Source: Flavobacterium algicola | GTDB lineage: Bacteria; Bacteroidota; Bacteroidia; Flavobacteriales; Flavobacteriaceae | Assembly: GCF_022399565.1 (NCBI RefSeq) | Contig: NZ_JAJTUT010000002.1 | Location: forward strand, 558,001 to 622,000 | Length of the DNA stretch: 64,000 nt | Direction of reading: 5' to 3' | In this document: positions 16,101-28,100 of the stretch, in pieces | Layout: each line of letters begins with the position of its first letter | How positions within the stretch are numbered: position 1 is the stretch's first letter | Program-made: the position numbers and the translations under genes | Notes under the pieces: generated by a model | The model's database searches: none | What the model was told of the DNA's origin: nothing | Seen by the model: the letters and a program-made list of their open reading frames with translations, nothing else

Positions 16101-16307
16101 GGTAAATGGATTTTTAACCTAATGAGTATGTTTGCTTTTGTATCGATTTTATTCACGTACTATGGAGTAAATTTCCACTTGGTAGGATTACACTCTTATG
16201 CAAGCGGTGAAGCTAAATCGTTAGACTGGCTTTACTACTTATTGGGAGGTATCGCACTGATAGGAGCAATTACGTATCCTAAATATAGAAAGTATTACAA
16301 GAAGTAA
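13110..16307 (+). CDS. ccsA: Cytochrome c biogenesis protein CcsBA (ResB/CcsA fusion)
   Basis: 1065 residues. The N-terminal half is a ResB/CcsB-like domain (membrane helices at about 8-28, 50-68, 80-98, then a large periplasmic domain with the usual beta-rich sequence, then a helix near 435-455). The C-terminal third is CcsA, with many helices and the tryptophan-rich haem-binding signature (Gly-Gln-Trp-Ala-Asn-Glu-Ser-Trp-Gly, then Trp-Gly-Trp-Asp-Pro-Lys-Glu, about 957-975). System II cytochrome c synthetases export haem and attach it to apocytochromes on the periplasmic side; fused forms are usual in Bacteroidetes. Around residue 466 an internal Met begins a signal-peptide-like helix followed by a His/Asp/Glu-rich run (about 487-503), possibly metal-binding. 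This looks like the old start of the second gene in the fusion. Confidence 0.92.
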   Translation: MDKKIISILFSTRLMAVLFLTFAIAMGAGTFIESKYNTDTARIMIYNSWWFEAIMVFFLINFAGNIKRYQLWKKEKWATLILHLSFVFILLGAFVTRYISYEGVMPIREGAAENQFYSDKTFLTVFVDGEYKGEMKRRVFDQSILLSPATSNDFSLSGKFGETPFEVEYQDFIMDATEYIKEDNSGILYMKIVEAGDGGRHEHFLKEGEVQNIHNVLFSLNNPTDGAININTTGKEFTIQTPFEGNFMRMADKFEGKVTKDDVQPLMMRSLYSIGEMRFVLPDMPVKGIIAYESKNDYKAKGGDNALIVKVKADGQEKEVTLTGSKGKIGEPKTVKIGDKEYSLFYGSKAYVLPFKIKLNDFIAKKYPGTEKSYSSFESLVTVQDTETFDAHIFMNNVLDHNGYRFFQSSFDPDEKGTVLSVNHDFWGTNITYFGYFLLYFAMMAIMFTKYSRFADVKRKLEVVKMKKSKLITLLVVLLSFNGFAQTHDHDHEHDHDHEHEQTENSLSAHVERSPTAKELDSLLNKFKVSPEHAAKFGRLIVQDAGGRMKPINTFSSELLRKVSQSNDYNGMNSDQVFLSMSQYAKLWIEVPIIYLKLGNDSIRKIIGIDSKQKYAPFIKFFDAKGNYKLSPYLDGAYKAANPNQFDQDFIAADKRVNLMESALSGSIMKIFPIPNDANNKWISYLETENSGLKGMDSTYTKSILPLYFGSLNNASVTNDYKNADDLLESLHGFQRKFGEKVMPSEGKIDTEILYNKYDIFQKLFNWYILAALLMFVFTIMQIFKDRKFLTIAVNTMHVIIGLLFALHTVGLIARWYVSGHAPWSNAYESIIYIAWATMFFGLAFDSKSKLTVASSAFVTAMILWASSLNWIDPEIANLQPVLNSYWLMIHVAVIVASYGPFTLGMILGFVSLLLIFFTNDKNKAKMDLNIQEITYINELALTVGLIMLTIGNFLGGQWANESWGRYWGWDPKETWALISIMVYAFVIHARFVPSLRGKWIFNLMSMFAFVSILFTYYGVNFHLVGLHSYASGEAKSLDWLYYLLGGIALIGAITYPKYRKYYKK

Positions 16308-16330
16308 TTATTAGATAAATAATCAATAAT

Positions 16331-16368
16331 AAGGTCCATGGAATTTAATTTCTATGGACCTTTTTTTA
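16331..16368 (+). terminator. Intrinsic terminator after ccsBA
   Basis: AAGGTCCATGGAA and TTTCTATGGACC form a hairpin followed by seven or more T. It begins 24 bases after the stop codon. Confidence 0.85.
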
Positions 16369-19090
16369 GTTTTAAAGTGGTTTATTCGAAAGTGATTTAT
16401 TGAAGGTAATTACCACAAAGACTTTATTGTTGAAAAAAGCATTAGAACGACTGATTTTAGGCTAATTTGAGCCTTAATGCGCTCTTATAGTAATCAACAT
16501 CTAGAAGAAGATGAAAGTTATATACAATCGCTTAAAAGGCTTCTTTTGCACTGAGTTACTTTTTGGCAGTCTAATTTGTAAATATTCAATTATTTAGAAT
16601 CTTATCCTTTAAAGTAGACTATGATTAATAATATTATTTTCTTTTCAGAAGGAGGAAGTGTAGTTGCTATAATTCGATTAATAATAAGCTAAGTTTCAAA
16701 ATTATGTTTAATTTTTTTCGAATGGAATAATGCAGTAGTAACTTTAGCAATGCTGATTTACCTTGTATCTTTATCAAGTTTTTTTTTATTTGTATCGAAA
16801 GTGATAGTCTCGATATGATCTGTTATTGTGATTGAAGAACTATTTAATCCATGTTAATTTAGTTTGTATTTAATGCAGAATGTCTTATTCGAAATCTCCT
16901 ATGCTATTAATAAATGGGAATATTTAGATTTGGTAATATTAAGTGATCAGTACTTCTAGAAAAGTTTGAGATGGTGCAACAACAGTAAGTAATCTAAATT
17001 GCTAATTGTTAATTTTCGAAAGGCAGGTGTAATTTGGATCTCAATCAGTAAGGATGCTATAAGCAATCAATAAATAGTGCAATAGTCATCTCCGAAATGA
17101 AAGCTTTTTAAAGTTAAGCTAACAGCTATTTTTACCAGATTAATTTGTCTGAAAAGGTATAGTATTGCATGGTGAGGAAAGTTTGAGTTTAAGAAACTAA
17201 GACCTATTTGCAATACCAAACAGTACATTTGTAATTTTAGTAATGAATTGTATAGGGTGTCAATACAACATATATATAATTCTATATTGTTGGTAAAGTA
17301 GGCCATTGATTAACGATTTTTAATAAGCAACTTTGCATAGTATAAAATTATTCTGTTGATTTTACGGTAATGAGTATGATCAAATAATGTTAGATCTGCA
17401 GTGGTACTAAATAGATGCCAGCCTTACTAAATTGTAGCAATTTGTATAAAGTTAAATTACATGATTGTTAGTTCCAATTAAAATTGTAATGCAGTATGAT
17501 TAATAATCGAAATTTAGATTAACACTCTCGTTTGATAGGGGGCGAAACAATAAAGACTTGCAATTAGAAATTCTAATTAAATTGTGAACTTTGGAGTATT
17601 GAGTATATAAAATTAAAACGGTAATATATTTAGTTTTGATCTGATAAATATTCGCGAATGATACTGGCTACATCTTATTTAAATATACCAATATCTAATA
17701 CTCTATAACTTTTTTATAACGTAACCTAAAACTGTCTAAAAATGACGGAAATAAGTTTTATACGATCTTAAAATGATCTTATATTTTGGCTAGTCATTCA
17801 TTCAAAAATTTCGTTTTACATTATGTGATTAAACTTGTACTGAATAAGGTGGCTAACTTGTTCACCCATAACAATCAAATTTTGATACGAGATAATTATA
17901 GGTGCTTTTAAATGAGTTTAAGTTAAGGTTGCATAACTTAAATCATCCTAGCTTAAATGCCCGAATTAGCTGTTTTAGAGTTGTTTTAAGCGCTATTTAT
18001 ACAAAATGCTTGATCATGTAAATTATCAATAGAAATTATTTAAAATCACAGGTCATAATTCAGTTAGTTTTTTAATTGACAATAACGACATTTTGATTAT
18101 ACAAAGTAATGTGACAGTGATTTTATTAAACTATTTGCTAGATCGCTTTTTTGTCAAGTTGTTATGACAACCAATATACAAAGTTATAAATCTAATCCAG
18201 AATCGCTTTAGAATCGTTTACTGCAGTAGAAAGCTAGATCAAATTTTTAAGCTGTCAATATGATCTCTTCCCAAACCTTAACTTCGTGAAAATAGCAGGT
18301 TATTGATGATAATTTGGTAACACAATATATTTAACGCAATTCCTTAAATAGCAATTAAAAAAAAATACAGTTTCCGTATTATTCAAAAAATCAATTACTG
18401 AATGATTTTACAAAAAAAGCTACTTTAATAAACTGTAAAAGGTCACAGGCAATATGTAAACGGGGCTTAAGAGCAGGAGGTAGGAAGCTTAAAATTATTC
18501 GAGAATTAAACATCTAACTTTTCAGTAGTCTGAATGTTTATTTTATAAAATAATACATTAAAAACAAGTTATAGGTTTTTCAAATATCATCATTTATTAT
18601 TTTAATCTGCCTTTCAATTACAGGTAGGAAGTTTAACTTAAAATTTTTATTTATTGAATTTGGCAACTTATTAAGTTAAACACGATTTCGTAAATAACTA
18701 TGTAAATAAAATTAATGATATATAGACAATTGCCCTTGATTCTCAAATGGCAAAAAGAAAATAGTTAAGATTAAATATTGTCATTTAAAATCTAATTTTC
18801 TATCTGTATGTTCGAAAATGCTTTATCAGAATAGGAGTGAGGCACGATTTTTATACTTAATTAAAATTACAAAAGGCCATAAAAAAATCAAATTTTAAGT
18901 TACCAATTTTTTTCATGTAGTCGATATGAATTAAGTATAACAAAGTTGTCATTGTAAAAATATGAATGGTATCTCAAAAATAGATTATGATAAATTTATA
19001 GAAACTGAAATACTGTGCAATTCTATAATTTAAAGTGAAATTCGCTCTCAGAGCTAACTGGTAATCTGAAAAATCATTTTATTTAGACCA
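16369..19090. other. 2.7 kb stretch without recognisable genes
   Basis: It lies between two converging terminators. No frame of credible length or composition is present on either strand; the longest open stretch is 79 codons with no family resemblance. I see no tRNA, rRNA, long repeat or mobile-element ends. Base composition stays A+T-rich, but stops are spread evenly in all frames, unlike a recently broken gene. Confidence 0.6.
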
Positions 19091-19162
19091 CTAAAAAAAG
19101 GTTATTCGAAAAATAATTTAGAACTTTTTAAGAGCTAAAGTATTTTAAGAATAACCTTTTAA
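19091..19162 (-). terminator. Terminator-like inverted repeat after the adhesin operon
   Basis: On the minus strand, GGTTATTC (near 19160) pairs with GAATAACC (near 19100), followed by TTTTTTT. The loop is long (about 45 nt), so efficiency is uncertain. It sits about 30 bases beyond the OmpA gene's stop. Confidence 0.55.
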
Positions 19163-19191
19163 ATTTTATAGAAGTATAGTACTTCTAAATG

Positions 19192-21129
19192 CTATAAGTC
19201 AGTGATGATAAATTCACTTCTTCTATTGAATTGGTGCTCTTCCTCTGTACAAGATACTCCATCGACACATTTGTTTACAAGTTGGTATTCACCATATCCT
19301 TTTCCAATAAGTCGGTCGGCTGTAACACCATTTTGTACCAGCCACTTGATTGTCGCTTTAGCACGTCGATCTGATAATGATTCGTTGTATTTAAATGAAC
19401 CTCTACTATCTGTATGAGATCGAATATCCAATTTCATATTTGGATACTGTCTTAAAACATCTAATATTTTTTCTAAGTCTAATTCAGCTTGTGGTCGAAT
19501 ATCCGATTTGTCCAAGTCAAAGTAAATCAATTTGATTCCGAAACAATGTCCTAAATCATCACCTACAGAAACTTTACACGTAATTTTTTCAAGTGCTATA
19601 TTAAGTTCTGTTCTGCCTTTTTCAGTAGAAGTGGTAACTTTTTCTTCTCTTGTATTGTAGTCTGGTTGCTCAGCTCTTACATAGTACGTTTTTCCGCAGT
19701 CCACTTTAAAGGTATAATTACCATTTGCATCCGCAGTTGTTGTTGCAATTTCAGTAAATTTTTTATCAAATAAACTAACTTTTGCATTCGGTAATGGTTC
19801 CTTAGAATCAACATCTGTAATTTGTCCGTACAATTCTTGCTCGCAGGTCAATGGTTTATTTTCTATAAACTTATAAATATCATCATATCCTTTTCCACCA
19901 TCTCTGCTAGAAGTAAAGAAACCTCTTCTCGATTTGCTATCGATAATATAAGCAAAATCATCTTTCGGTGAATTAATATCTGCACCCACATTTTGAACAT
20001 CACCATAGGTATTGTCATCATTTATCTTGGTAACAAATACATCCAAACCTCCTACACCAGGATGCCCATCAGACGCAAAGTAGATTTCGTTTTCATCATT
20101 TAAAAAAGGAAATGTTTCACGACCAGGGGTATTTATTTTAACTCCTAAATTTTCAGGTTTTCCATAAGTTCCGTTCTCACCAATAGATACCTTAAACAAA
20201 TCCGAAAGTCCGATTGTTCCTGGCATATCAGATGCAAAGTAAAGTGTTTTTTCATCCTTACTTAACGCAGGGTGCGCAGTAGAGTAGGAGTCACTATTAA
20301 ATGGCATTTCGGTTATATTAGACCATTCATTATCTACAAGTGTTGCCTTATAAATTTTAATTAAAGTAACATCATTAGCATTTTTACCTTTTTTTCCATC
20401 TAGATAATTATTTCGAGTAAAGTAGATCGTTTTACCATCTTTTGTAAAAATAGGAGTTGACTCATTAAATTTAGAATTAATTTTTCCTTCGAATTTCACT
20501 GGATTCGACGGATTCAACTTTTCATCTAAATCAGCAACATAAAGATTTGTAAAATACTGATTTGTCCAAGTGTGTTTTCTTTGCCCAATACTTCCTGTAT
20601 CACGTGCAGAAGCAAAGATCAATTTATTATTAAAAAACGCCGATCCGTAATCTGAATATTTAGAATTAATAGACGTACTATCTACATCATATCTTCCTGT
20701 ATTATTTTTTATTTCGGCAAGATAATCTCTGTTCTTATCATAAAAATCTGCTCTGCTATCATCAGTTGAAAGTTCTACAAACTTTTGCATAATTAGATCA
20801 GCTTGCTTATTTTCTCCTATCGCACGTAATGATTGCGCATATCTAAAAAAGTACTCGGGCTTAACATCTGCTTTCATTGCAAACAATTCTCCGTACCATT
20901 TGGATGCATTTGCCAACTGCCCATTAAAGTAGTATGAGTTACCAAGTTTTTCGAAAATTTCGACCGACTTATAACCTTTTTCAGCTACTCTTTCATAAGT
21001 TTTGATAGCGTCTATGTAGGCAAAATTATCATACTTTCGATCAGCTTTGGCAATTTTTGAACTTTGCCCATATATATTAGCTGAAAATATCGTGATTATT
21101 GTTATGTATAGAAGAATATTATATTTCAT
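19192..21129 (-). CDS. OmpA-family protein with TPR, PD40 beta-propeller and carboxypeptidase-regulatory-like domains
   Basis: 645 residues. There is a signal peptide (cleavage near Ile-Tyr-Gly-Gln). TPR-like helices (about 25-115) are followed by PD40/WD40-like propeller repeats (about 150-420; e.g. Tyr-Phe-Ala-Ser-Asp-Gly-His-Pro-Gly). A carboxypeptidase-regulatory-like beta domain (about 430-510) and a C-terminal OmpA domain (about 535-645) complete it. The OmpA domain has Tyr-Phe-Asp-Leu-Asp-Lys-Ser-Asp-Ile-Arg and His-Thr-Asp-Ser-Arg-Gly, which bind peptidoglycan. Genes of this architecture commonly follow a type B adhesin and a SprF-like gene in Bacteroidetes. The start codon is 12 bases from the end of the SprF gene, so the three form an operon. 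It probably anchors a secretion or adhesin assembly to the cell wall. Confidence 0.9.
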   Translation of the reverse strand: MKYNILLYITIITIFSANIYGQSSKIAKADRKYDNFAYIDAIKTYERVAEKGYKSVEIFEKLGNSYYFNGQLANASKWYGELFAMKADVKPEYFFRYAQSLRAIGENKQADLIMQKFVELSTDDSRADFYDKNRDYLAEIKNNTGRYDVDSTSINSKYSDYGSAFFNNKLIFASARDTGSIGQRKHTWTNQYFTNLYVADLDEKLNPSNPVKFEGKINSKFNESTPIFTKDGKTIYFTRNNYLDGKKGKNANDVTLIKIYKATLVDNEWSNITEMPFNSDSYSTAHPALSKDEKTLYFASDMPGTIGLSDLFKVSIGENGTYGKPENLGVKINTPGRETFPFLNDENEIYFASDGHPGVGGLDVFVTKINDDNTYGDVQNVGADINSPKDDFAYIIDSKSRRGFFTSSRDGGKGYDDIYKFIENKPLTCEQELYGQITDVDSKEPLPNAKVSLFDKKFTEIATTTADANGNYTFKVDCGKTYYVRAEQPDYNTREEKVTTSTEKGRTELNIALEKITCKVSVGDDLGHCFGIKLIYFDLDKSDIRPQAELDLEKILDVLRQYPNMKLDIRSHTDSRGSFKYNESLSDRRAKATIKWLVQNGVTADRLIGKGYGEYQLVNKCVDGVSCTEEEHQFNRRSEFIITDL

Positions 21130-21141
21130 GATAGCGGCTTT

Positions 21142-22050
21142 TTAGAAGAATCTTGGAGTAGTAATTTTGTCATTGTTTTTGAATATCTCGTAGCGAAAGA
21201 AAATCTCGTGAGATCCAGAGTTATAATTTTTTAGATTAGTTGTTTCTCTGTCATATCCATATCCAATATACATTGCATCAGAAATTTGAAATCCTACCAT
21301 AGCACTCAAAGCAGCACTCCATCTGTAAGATGCTCCTAATGTTAACTTATCAAATAACATAAAGTTGCTTGATATATCTACTTGTAGTGGACTACCCGCA
21401 ATCATTTTGGTCAATACTGCTGGTTTAAATTTTAAAGTACTACTTAAATCGAAGATGTAACCTCCTATTAAATAATAGGTCATTTTTTCTTTTGAGATAG
21501 CAACTTCATTATCATCATATCTATTCGTCTCTATAAAATTTGGAACAGAAAGACCAACATATGCCTTGTCGGAATGGTAATAAATACCTGCTCCGATGTT
21601 AGGATTAAACTTGGTTACATTTTGCAAAGTAGGGTCGTCAGCATCAACTGGGTTAAGTTTTGTACTATTTAAATCGAATAAGTTTGCAGTTGCTTTCAAA
21701 CCGAATGAAAGTTTGAAACTTTCAGATGTCGGAATGGTATAAGATAAATCTCCAGAAATTGTATTCTCTGTAGTAGGACCAATTTTATCGTTGATGATAG
21801 ATACACCTAATCCTAATCTGCTATTATTTAAAGGAGTGTTTACCGATACAGCATTGGTAACAGGAGCACCATCTAAACCGACCCATTGTGTACGATGCAA
21901 AGCGAATACGCTCAATGCACCGCGTGAACCTGCGTAAGCGGGATTAATGTTAATTGTGTTATACATATACTGCGTGAACTGTGAATCTTGCTGAGCAAAA
22001 CTTACTGTTGCTGTAAACATCAAAACGAAAGTTACTATTCTTGTCTTCAT
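21142..22050 (-). CDS. PorP/SprF family type IX secretion outer-membrane protein
   Basis: 302 residues with a signal peptide (Val-Ser-Phe-Ala-Gln). It carries the family opening Gln-Phe-Thr-Gln-Tyr-Met-Tyr-Asn and Ile-Asn-Pro-Ala-Tyr-Ala-Gly-Ser-Arg-Gly, then alternating beta strands as in an outer-membrane barrel, ending with Phe-Phe-Arg-Tyr-Glu-Ile-Phe. SprF-type proteins are specific partners of large adhesins with a type B C-terminal signal. The gene directly follows the 3233-residue adhesin (59-base gap), so that adhesin is the expected client. Length is usual for the family. Confidence 0.93.
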   Translation of the reverse strand: MKTRIVTFVLMFTATVSFAQQDSQFTQYMYNTININPAYAGSRGALSVFALHRTQWVGLDGAPVTNAVSVNTPLNNSRLGLGVSIINDKIGPTTENTISGDLSYTIPTSESFKLSFGLKATANLFDLNSTKLNPVDADDPTLQNVTKFNPNIGAGIYYHSDKAYVGLSVPNFIETNRYDDNEVAISKEKMTYYLIGGYIFDLSSTLKFKPAVLTKMIAGSPLQVDISSNFMLFDKLTLGASYRWSAALSAMVGFQISDAMYIGYGYDRETTNLKNYNSGSHEIFFRYEIFKNNDKITTPRFF

Positions 22051-22109
22051 TTATTCTATTTTTAATCCTGAGGATTTTCATCCTCAGGAGTTAGATTTGG
22101 GTTTTATTA

Positions 22110-25100
22110 TTATCTAGCTAGGTATAAATACCCATCTATTGTATTGTTGATAGAATTATTAAGTCCATCTAAAGACGTATAATTCAAGATGTAGAAATAT
22201 GTTCCAGCTGGCAATCCTTCAGATTTACTAATTGTAGTTCTTCCTTCAGAGAAACCTTTAAATGCATTTGTTGCATTGTCGTATCCTTTTGTTTCATATA
22301 CCAATACTCCCCAACGGTTGTAAATCTCAATACTATTAGTAGGGTAGCATAAAGTATCTTCAATATTATCAATTATGAAAACTTCATTTTTATTATCTCC
22401 ATTTGGCGATATAGCATTATGAATATCAACAGCTGTAATACTACGACAACCTTCTACAATATTTGCTTCAACAACTTCAGTATCCGATGCACTAATTGGT
22501 TTGTTGTCTGGTGTAAATCCATTTGCAAAAGCGACATTGATAACTTCAAGATTTAATCTATCTTGTTGAGTTATAATATAATCTACGTTGTACTCTTGGT
22601 AGGTTCCAGGTGCTAAGGTAGGAATTGTTTCGTTTAATCCAGTCAATGGATCTGTTACAACAATGTTGTATAACGATACACTACCTATATTTTGCACTTG
22701 GATAGTGTAATTTATAACATCACCTACAGAACTGTAAAACGGAGTGTTTGCTACTTTAACTACTGCCAATGCTGCACTTTGTGGCAAAGGTGTTACTGTA
22801 TTAGTATTGTTATTTACCGTTGTACCAGAAATATCTTGTACATCTGTTCCTTTCGGATCTTGACCAACTGCCAGAGCTGTATTAATAACTTTTCCAGCAT
22901 CTATGTCTGCTTGAGTTAATATGTAAGTCCCTTTTATTGTATTATTAGAATTACCTACTAATAGAATATTTATTGGAGAACCAGTCAAGTTTGGTAGTAA
23001 TGGATCGGTAACAATTACATTAGTTAAAGTCACATTTCCAGTATTTGTAACTGTGAAACTGTATTCTATTGTTTCACCAACTTGTGCAAATCCATCTTTA
23101 TTTGAATCAATAAATAAACCAGTTTTAACAAGAGCTATAGCGCCTTGTTGATCTAATTCGGTTATCGTGCAATCCAAACAAGTAGGATCAACAGGACAAG
23201 TAGTACAAGGTGTTGGATCAGTAGAAGTAGCCGTTGTTGGGTTCCCTTTAGGATCAGTACCTGTTACGGTTGCTAAGTTGTAAACAATACCTTTATTAAT
23301 ATCGTCTTGTGTCAATGTATGCGTTGCAGTAAATGTCGTATTGTCAACAGCACCTACAGCCAAAGTCGCGATAGGACCACCGATTACAGTTGCATTATCA
23401 TCTGTTACCGTTACGTTTGTCAAAGTCACATTACCTGTATTTTTCACTACGAAAGTATAAGTAATAAGATCCCCGATGTTTGTAACTCCGTCAGCATTTG
23501 TGTCTTGGTACATACCATCTTTTGTAATTGAGATAGCCGCTTTTTGATCCAATGGAGTCATTGTACAATCAATACATTCAGGATCAACTGGACAAGTCGT
23601 ACAAGGAGTCGGATCAGTAGAGGTAGCCGTTGTTGGGTTCCCTTTAGGATCAGTACCTGTTACTGTTGCTAAGTTGTAAACAATACCTTTATTGATATCG
23701 TCTTGTGTCAATGTGTGGGTAGCAGTAAATGTAGTTGTATCTGTTGCACCTACAGTCAATGTCGCGATAGGACCACCGATTACAGTTGCATTATCATCTG
23801 TTACCGTTACGTTTGTCAAAGTCACATTACCTGTATTTTTCACTACGAAAGTATAAGTAATAAGATCTCCGATGTTTGTAACTCCGTCAGCATTTGTGTC
23901 TTGGTAAGTACCATCTTTTGTAATTGAGATAGCTCCTTTTTGTTCCAATGGAGTCATTGTACAATCCAAACAAATAGGATCAACTGGACAAGTAGTACAA
24001 GGCGTTGGATCAGTAGAGGTAGCCGTAACTGAAGGACCGACAGGAGGAGTACCAGTTGCTAAGGCTAAATTGTAAACTACACCTTTATTAATATCATCTT
24101 GTGTTATTGAGTATGCAGCAGTAAAAGTTGAGTTATCAGTTTGTCCAATTGCTAAATCAATTGGACCTCCAGTTACAGCAACTTTGTCATCTGTTACTTT
24201 TACGTTTGTTAATATAGAACCACCTGTGTTTTTAACAATAAATGTGTAGTTGATTAAATCGCCAATATTTGTTATTCCATCATTATTAGCATCGCTGTAA
24301 GTACCGTCTTTTGTTATTGAAATTGAAGGAGCATAAACAGGTATAGTTACAAACGCAAAATCACAATTTGCACTATTTAAAATTTCACAAATTTGGTATT
24401 TGATGATATAATTACCGGCAATTGTACCAGCAGGAACGGAAACGTTTCCAGTGCTAATATCGATTGTCGGTACTGGAGCATTTGTACTAGCTGGAATTGC
24501 AGGTGTAAGTATTGAGATTTTTACTTCATTTATATTGGTTGGAAGACCATTTAAAGTATCTGGTGTGTTATCAGAAGTAGGATTACTACTTAATACATTT
24601 CCAATATTACTATTTCCTACAATACCACTTGCTGAAGCGAAGGTATCATCTAAAGCATCAATACTTGCTGATCCTACAGGAACAGAGACAGTTGCTGTCG
24701 AACATGAACAACTTGTAGTTGTACCACAAATCTTGTAAGTTAAGCTGTAATTACCTGTTGGAGTTCCAGCGGCAACCATTACGTTGTTCCCAGAAAGAGT
24801 AATATTCGGATTAGTTGAAGATACGAAAGTTACAATTACTTGGTTACTTGTAACTGGTTGATCGTCTAATGTATCATTTTTTAAGACATTAGCATAAGAA
24901 GTTCCTCCTATAGAGCCGTTAACTTCGCTTCCAATATCGTTATTTGCTTGAAGTAATGGATCAACAGTTATTGTTACAGTTCCTGTTTGAGTTTGTGAAC
25001 ATATTGATGAACTAGCGTCAGTTACATTTACTAAAGAGTAAACAAATTGTCCTGCAACAGTAGTAGGTGCGTCAATTGTTACAGAATTTCCAATAGTTGT

Positions 25101-28100
25101 TGTTACTGATTGATTACTTCCATTTCCTATCTTGTAAACAAATGTGTAAGGAGCTGTTCCATTTGAACCAGTAAAAGTCACCTTTGGAGAAATTACATCT
25201 TTACAAACTGTAGTAGTACCTGAGATAGTTGCTTTAGGTAAAAGATTTACTGTTACAGTAACAACTTTTCCAGCGTTAGCAGCATTTTCACAAGTTGCCG
25301 TTCCAGTTACCGTTACATAATAAGAAGTAGTTGCCGTTAAAGCAGTCGTAGTAAATGTAGCACCTGTGTAAACTAAGTTTTTCAAAGCAGCATCTGAATA
25401 CCATCTGAAAGCAGCACCAGCGATCGTACTCGTTGCACTTAATGCAGCAGTTTCACCTGTACATATTGTTTTGTCAGCAGCAGTAATGTCCGAAGCAGAT
25501 GCTTTAGGATTTACTGTTACGGTAACCACTTTTCCAGCGTTAGCAGCATTTTCACAAACTGCCGTTCCTGTTACTGTTACGTAGTACGAAGTAGTTGCTG
25601 TTAAAGCAGGCGTAATAAAGTTAGCACCAGTAAACACTAAGTTCGTCAAAGCAGCATCTGAATACCATCTGAAAGTTGCACCAGTGATGGTGCTTGATGC
25701 AGTCAATGCAGCCGTTTCACCTGTACATATTGTTTTGTTAGCAGCAGTAATGTCTGAAGCAGAAGCTTTAGGATTTACTGTTACCGTAACCACTTTTCCA
25801 GAATTAGTAGCGTTTTCACACGTTGCCGATCCAGTTACTGTTACATAATAAGAAGTAGTTGTCGTTAAAGCAGTCGTAGTAAATGTAGCACCTGTGTAAA
25901 CTAAGTTCGTCAAAGCAGCATCTGAATACCATTTGAAAACGGCACCAGCGATACCGCTAGTTGCAGATAATGCAGCCGTTTCACCTGTACATATTGTTTT
26001 GTTAGCGGCGGTAATGTCCGAAGCAGAAGCTTTAGGGTTCACTGTTACAGTAACTACTTTTCCAGCGTTAGCAGTATTTTCACAAACTGAAGTTCCAGTT
26101 ACCGTTACGTAATAAGAAGTCGTTGCTGTTAGAGTAGGCGTAGTAAAGTTAGCACCAGTAAACACTAAGTTCGTCAAAGCAGCGTTTGAATACCATTTGA
26201 AAGTGGCACCAGCGATTGTGCTCGTTGCAGATAATGCAGCGGTTTCACCTGTACATATTGTTTTGTTAGCAGCAGTAATGTCTGAAGCAGATGCTTTAGG
26301 ATTTACTGTTACCGTAACCACTTTTCCAGAATTAGCAGCGTTTTCACAAGTTGCAGTTCCAGTTACCGTTACGTAATAAGAAGTCGTTGCTGTTAGAGTA
26401 GGCGTAGTAAAGTTAGCACCCGTATACACTAATGTAGTCAAAGCAGCATTTGAATACCATTTGAAAGTTGCACCAGCGATTGTGCTCGTTGCAGATAATG
26501 CAGCCGTTTCACCTGTACATATTGTTTTGTTAGCAGCGGTAATGTCCGAAGCAGTAGCTTTAGGATTTACTGTTACCGTAACCACTTTTCCAGAATTAGC
26601 AGCGTTTTCACAAGTTGCAGTTCCAGTTACCGTTACGTAATAAGAAGTAGTTGCCGTTAAAGCAGTAGTAGTAAATGTAGCACCTGTGTAAACTAAGTTT
26701 TTTAAAGCAGCATCTGAATACCATCTGAAAGTTGCACCAGCGATCGTACTCGTTGCAGTTAATGCAGCAGTTTCACCTGTACATATTGTTTTGTCAGCAG
26801 CAGTAATGTCCGAAGCAGATGCTTTAGGATTTACTGTTACAGTAACTACTTTTCCAGAATTAGCAGCATTTTCACAAGTTGCCGTTCCACTCACTGTTAC
26901 ATAATAAGAAGTAGTTGCTGTTAAAGCAGGAGTAGTGAAATTAGCACCCGTATACACTAATGTAGTCAAAGCAGCATTTGAATACCATTTGAAAGTTGCA
27001 CCAGCGATTGTGCTCGTTGCAGATAATGCAGCCGTTTCACCTGTACATATTGTTTTGTCAGCAGCAGTAATGTCCGATGCAGATGCTTTAGGATTTACTG
27101 TTACCGTAACCACTTTTCCAGAATTAGCAGCGTTTTCACAAGTAGCCGTTCCAGTTACCGTTACATAATAAGAAGTCGTTGCTGTTAAAGCAGGCGTAGT
27201 AAAGTTGGCTCCCGTATACACTACTGTAGTCAAAGCAGCATTTGAATACCATTTGAAAGTTGCACCAGCGATTGTGCTCGTTGCAGATAATGCAGCCGTT
27301 TCACCTGTACATATTGTTTTGTTAGCAGCAGTAATGTCCGAAGCAGATGCTTTAGGATTTACTGTTACAGTAACTACTTTTCCAGCATTAGCAGCATTTT
27401 CACAAACTGCCGTTCCTGTTACTGTTACATAATAAGAAGTAGTTGTCGTTAAAGCAGTCGTAGTAAATGTAGCACCTGTGTAAACTAAGTTCGTCAAAGC
27501 AGCATTTGAATACCATTTGAAAGTTGCACCAGCGATTGTGCTCGTTGCAGATAATGCAGCCGTTTCACCTGTACATATTGTTTTGTCAGCAGCAGTAATG
27601 TCCGAAGCAGATGCTTTAGGGTTCACTATTACAGTAACTACTTTTCCAGCGTTAGCGGTATTTTCACAAACTGAAGTTCCAGTTACTGTTACGTAATAAG
27701 AAGTAGTTGCTGTTAGAGTAGGCGTAGTAAAGTTAGCACCCGTATACACTAATGTAGTCAAAGCAGCATTTGAATACCATTTGAAAGTTGCACCAGCGAT
27801 TGTGCTCGTTGCAGATAATGCAGCCGTTTCACCTGTACATATTGTTTTGTCAGCAGCAGTAATGTCCGAAGCAGAAGCTTTAGGGTTCACTGTTACAGTA
27901 ACTACTTTTCCAGCGTTAGCAGTATTTTCACAAACTGAAGTTCCAGTTACCGTTACGTAATAAGAAGTCGTTGCTGTTAGAGTAGGCGTAGTAAAGTTAG
28001 CACCAGTAAACACTAAGTTCGTCAAAGCAGCGTTTGAATACCATTTGAAAGTGGCACCAGCGATTGTGCTCGTTGCAGATAATGCAGCGGTTTCACCTGT

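Noticed and set aside
17067..17306. A 79-codon minus-strand frame in the gene-less region
   Set aside because: Cys/Leu/Tyr-rich random-looking sequence, no start context, no neighbours.
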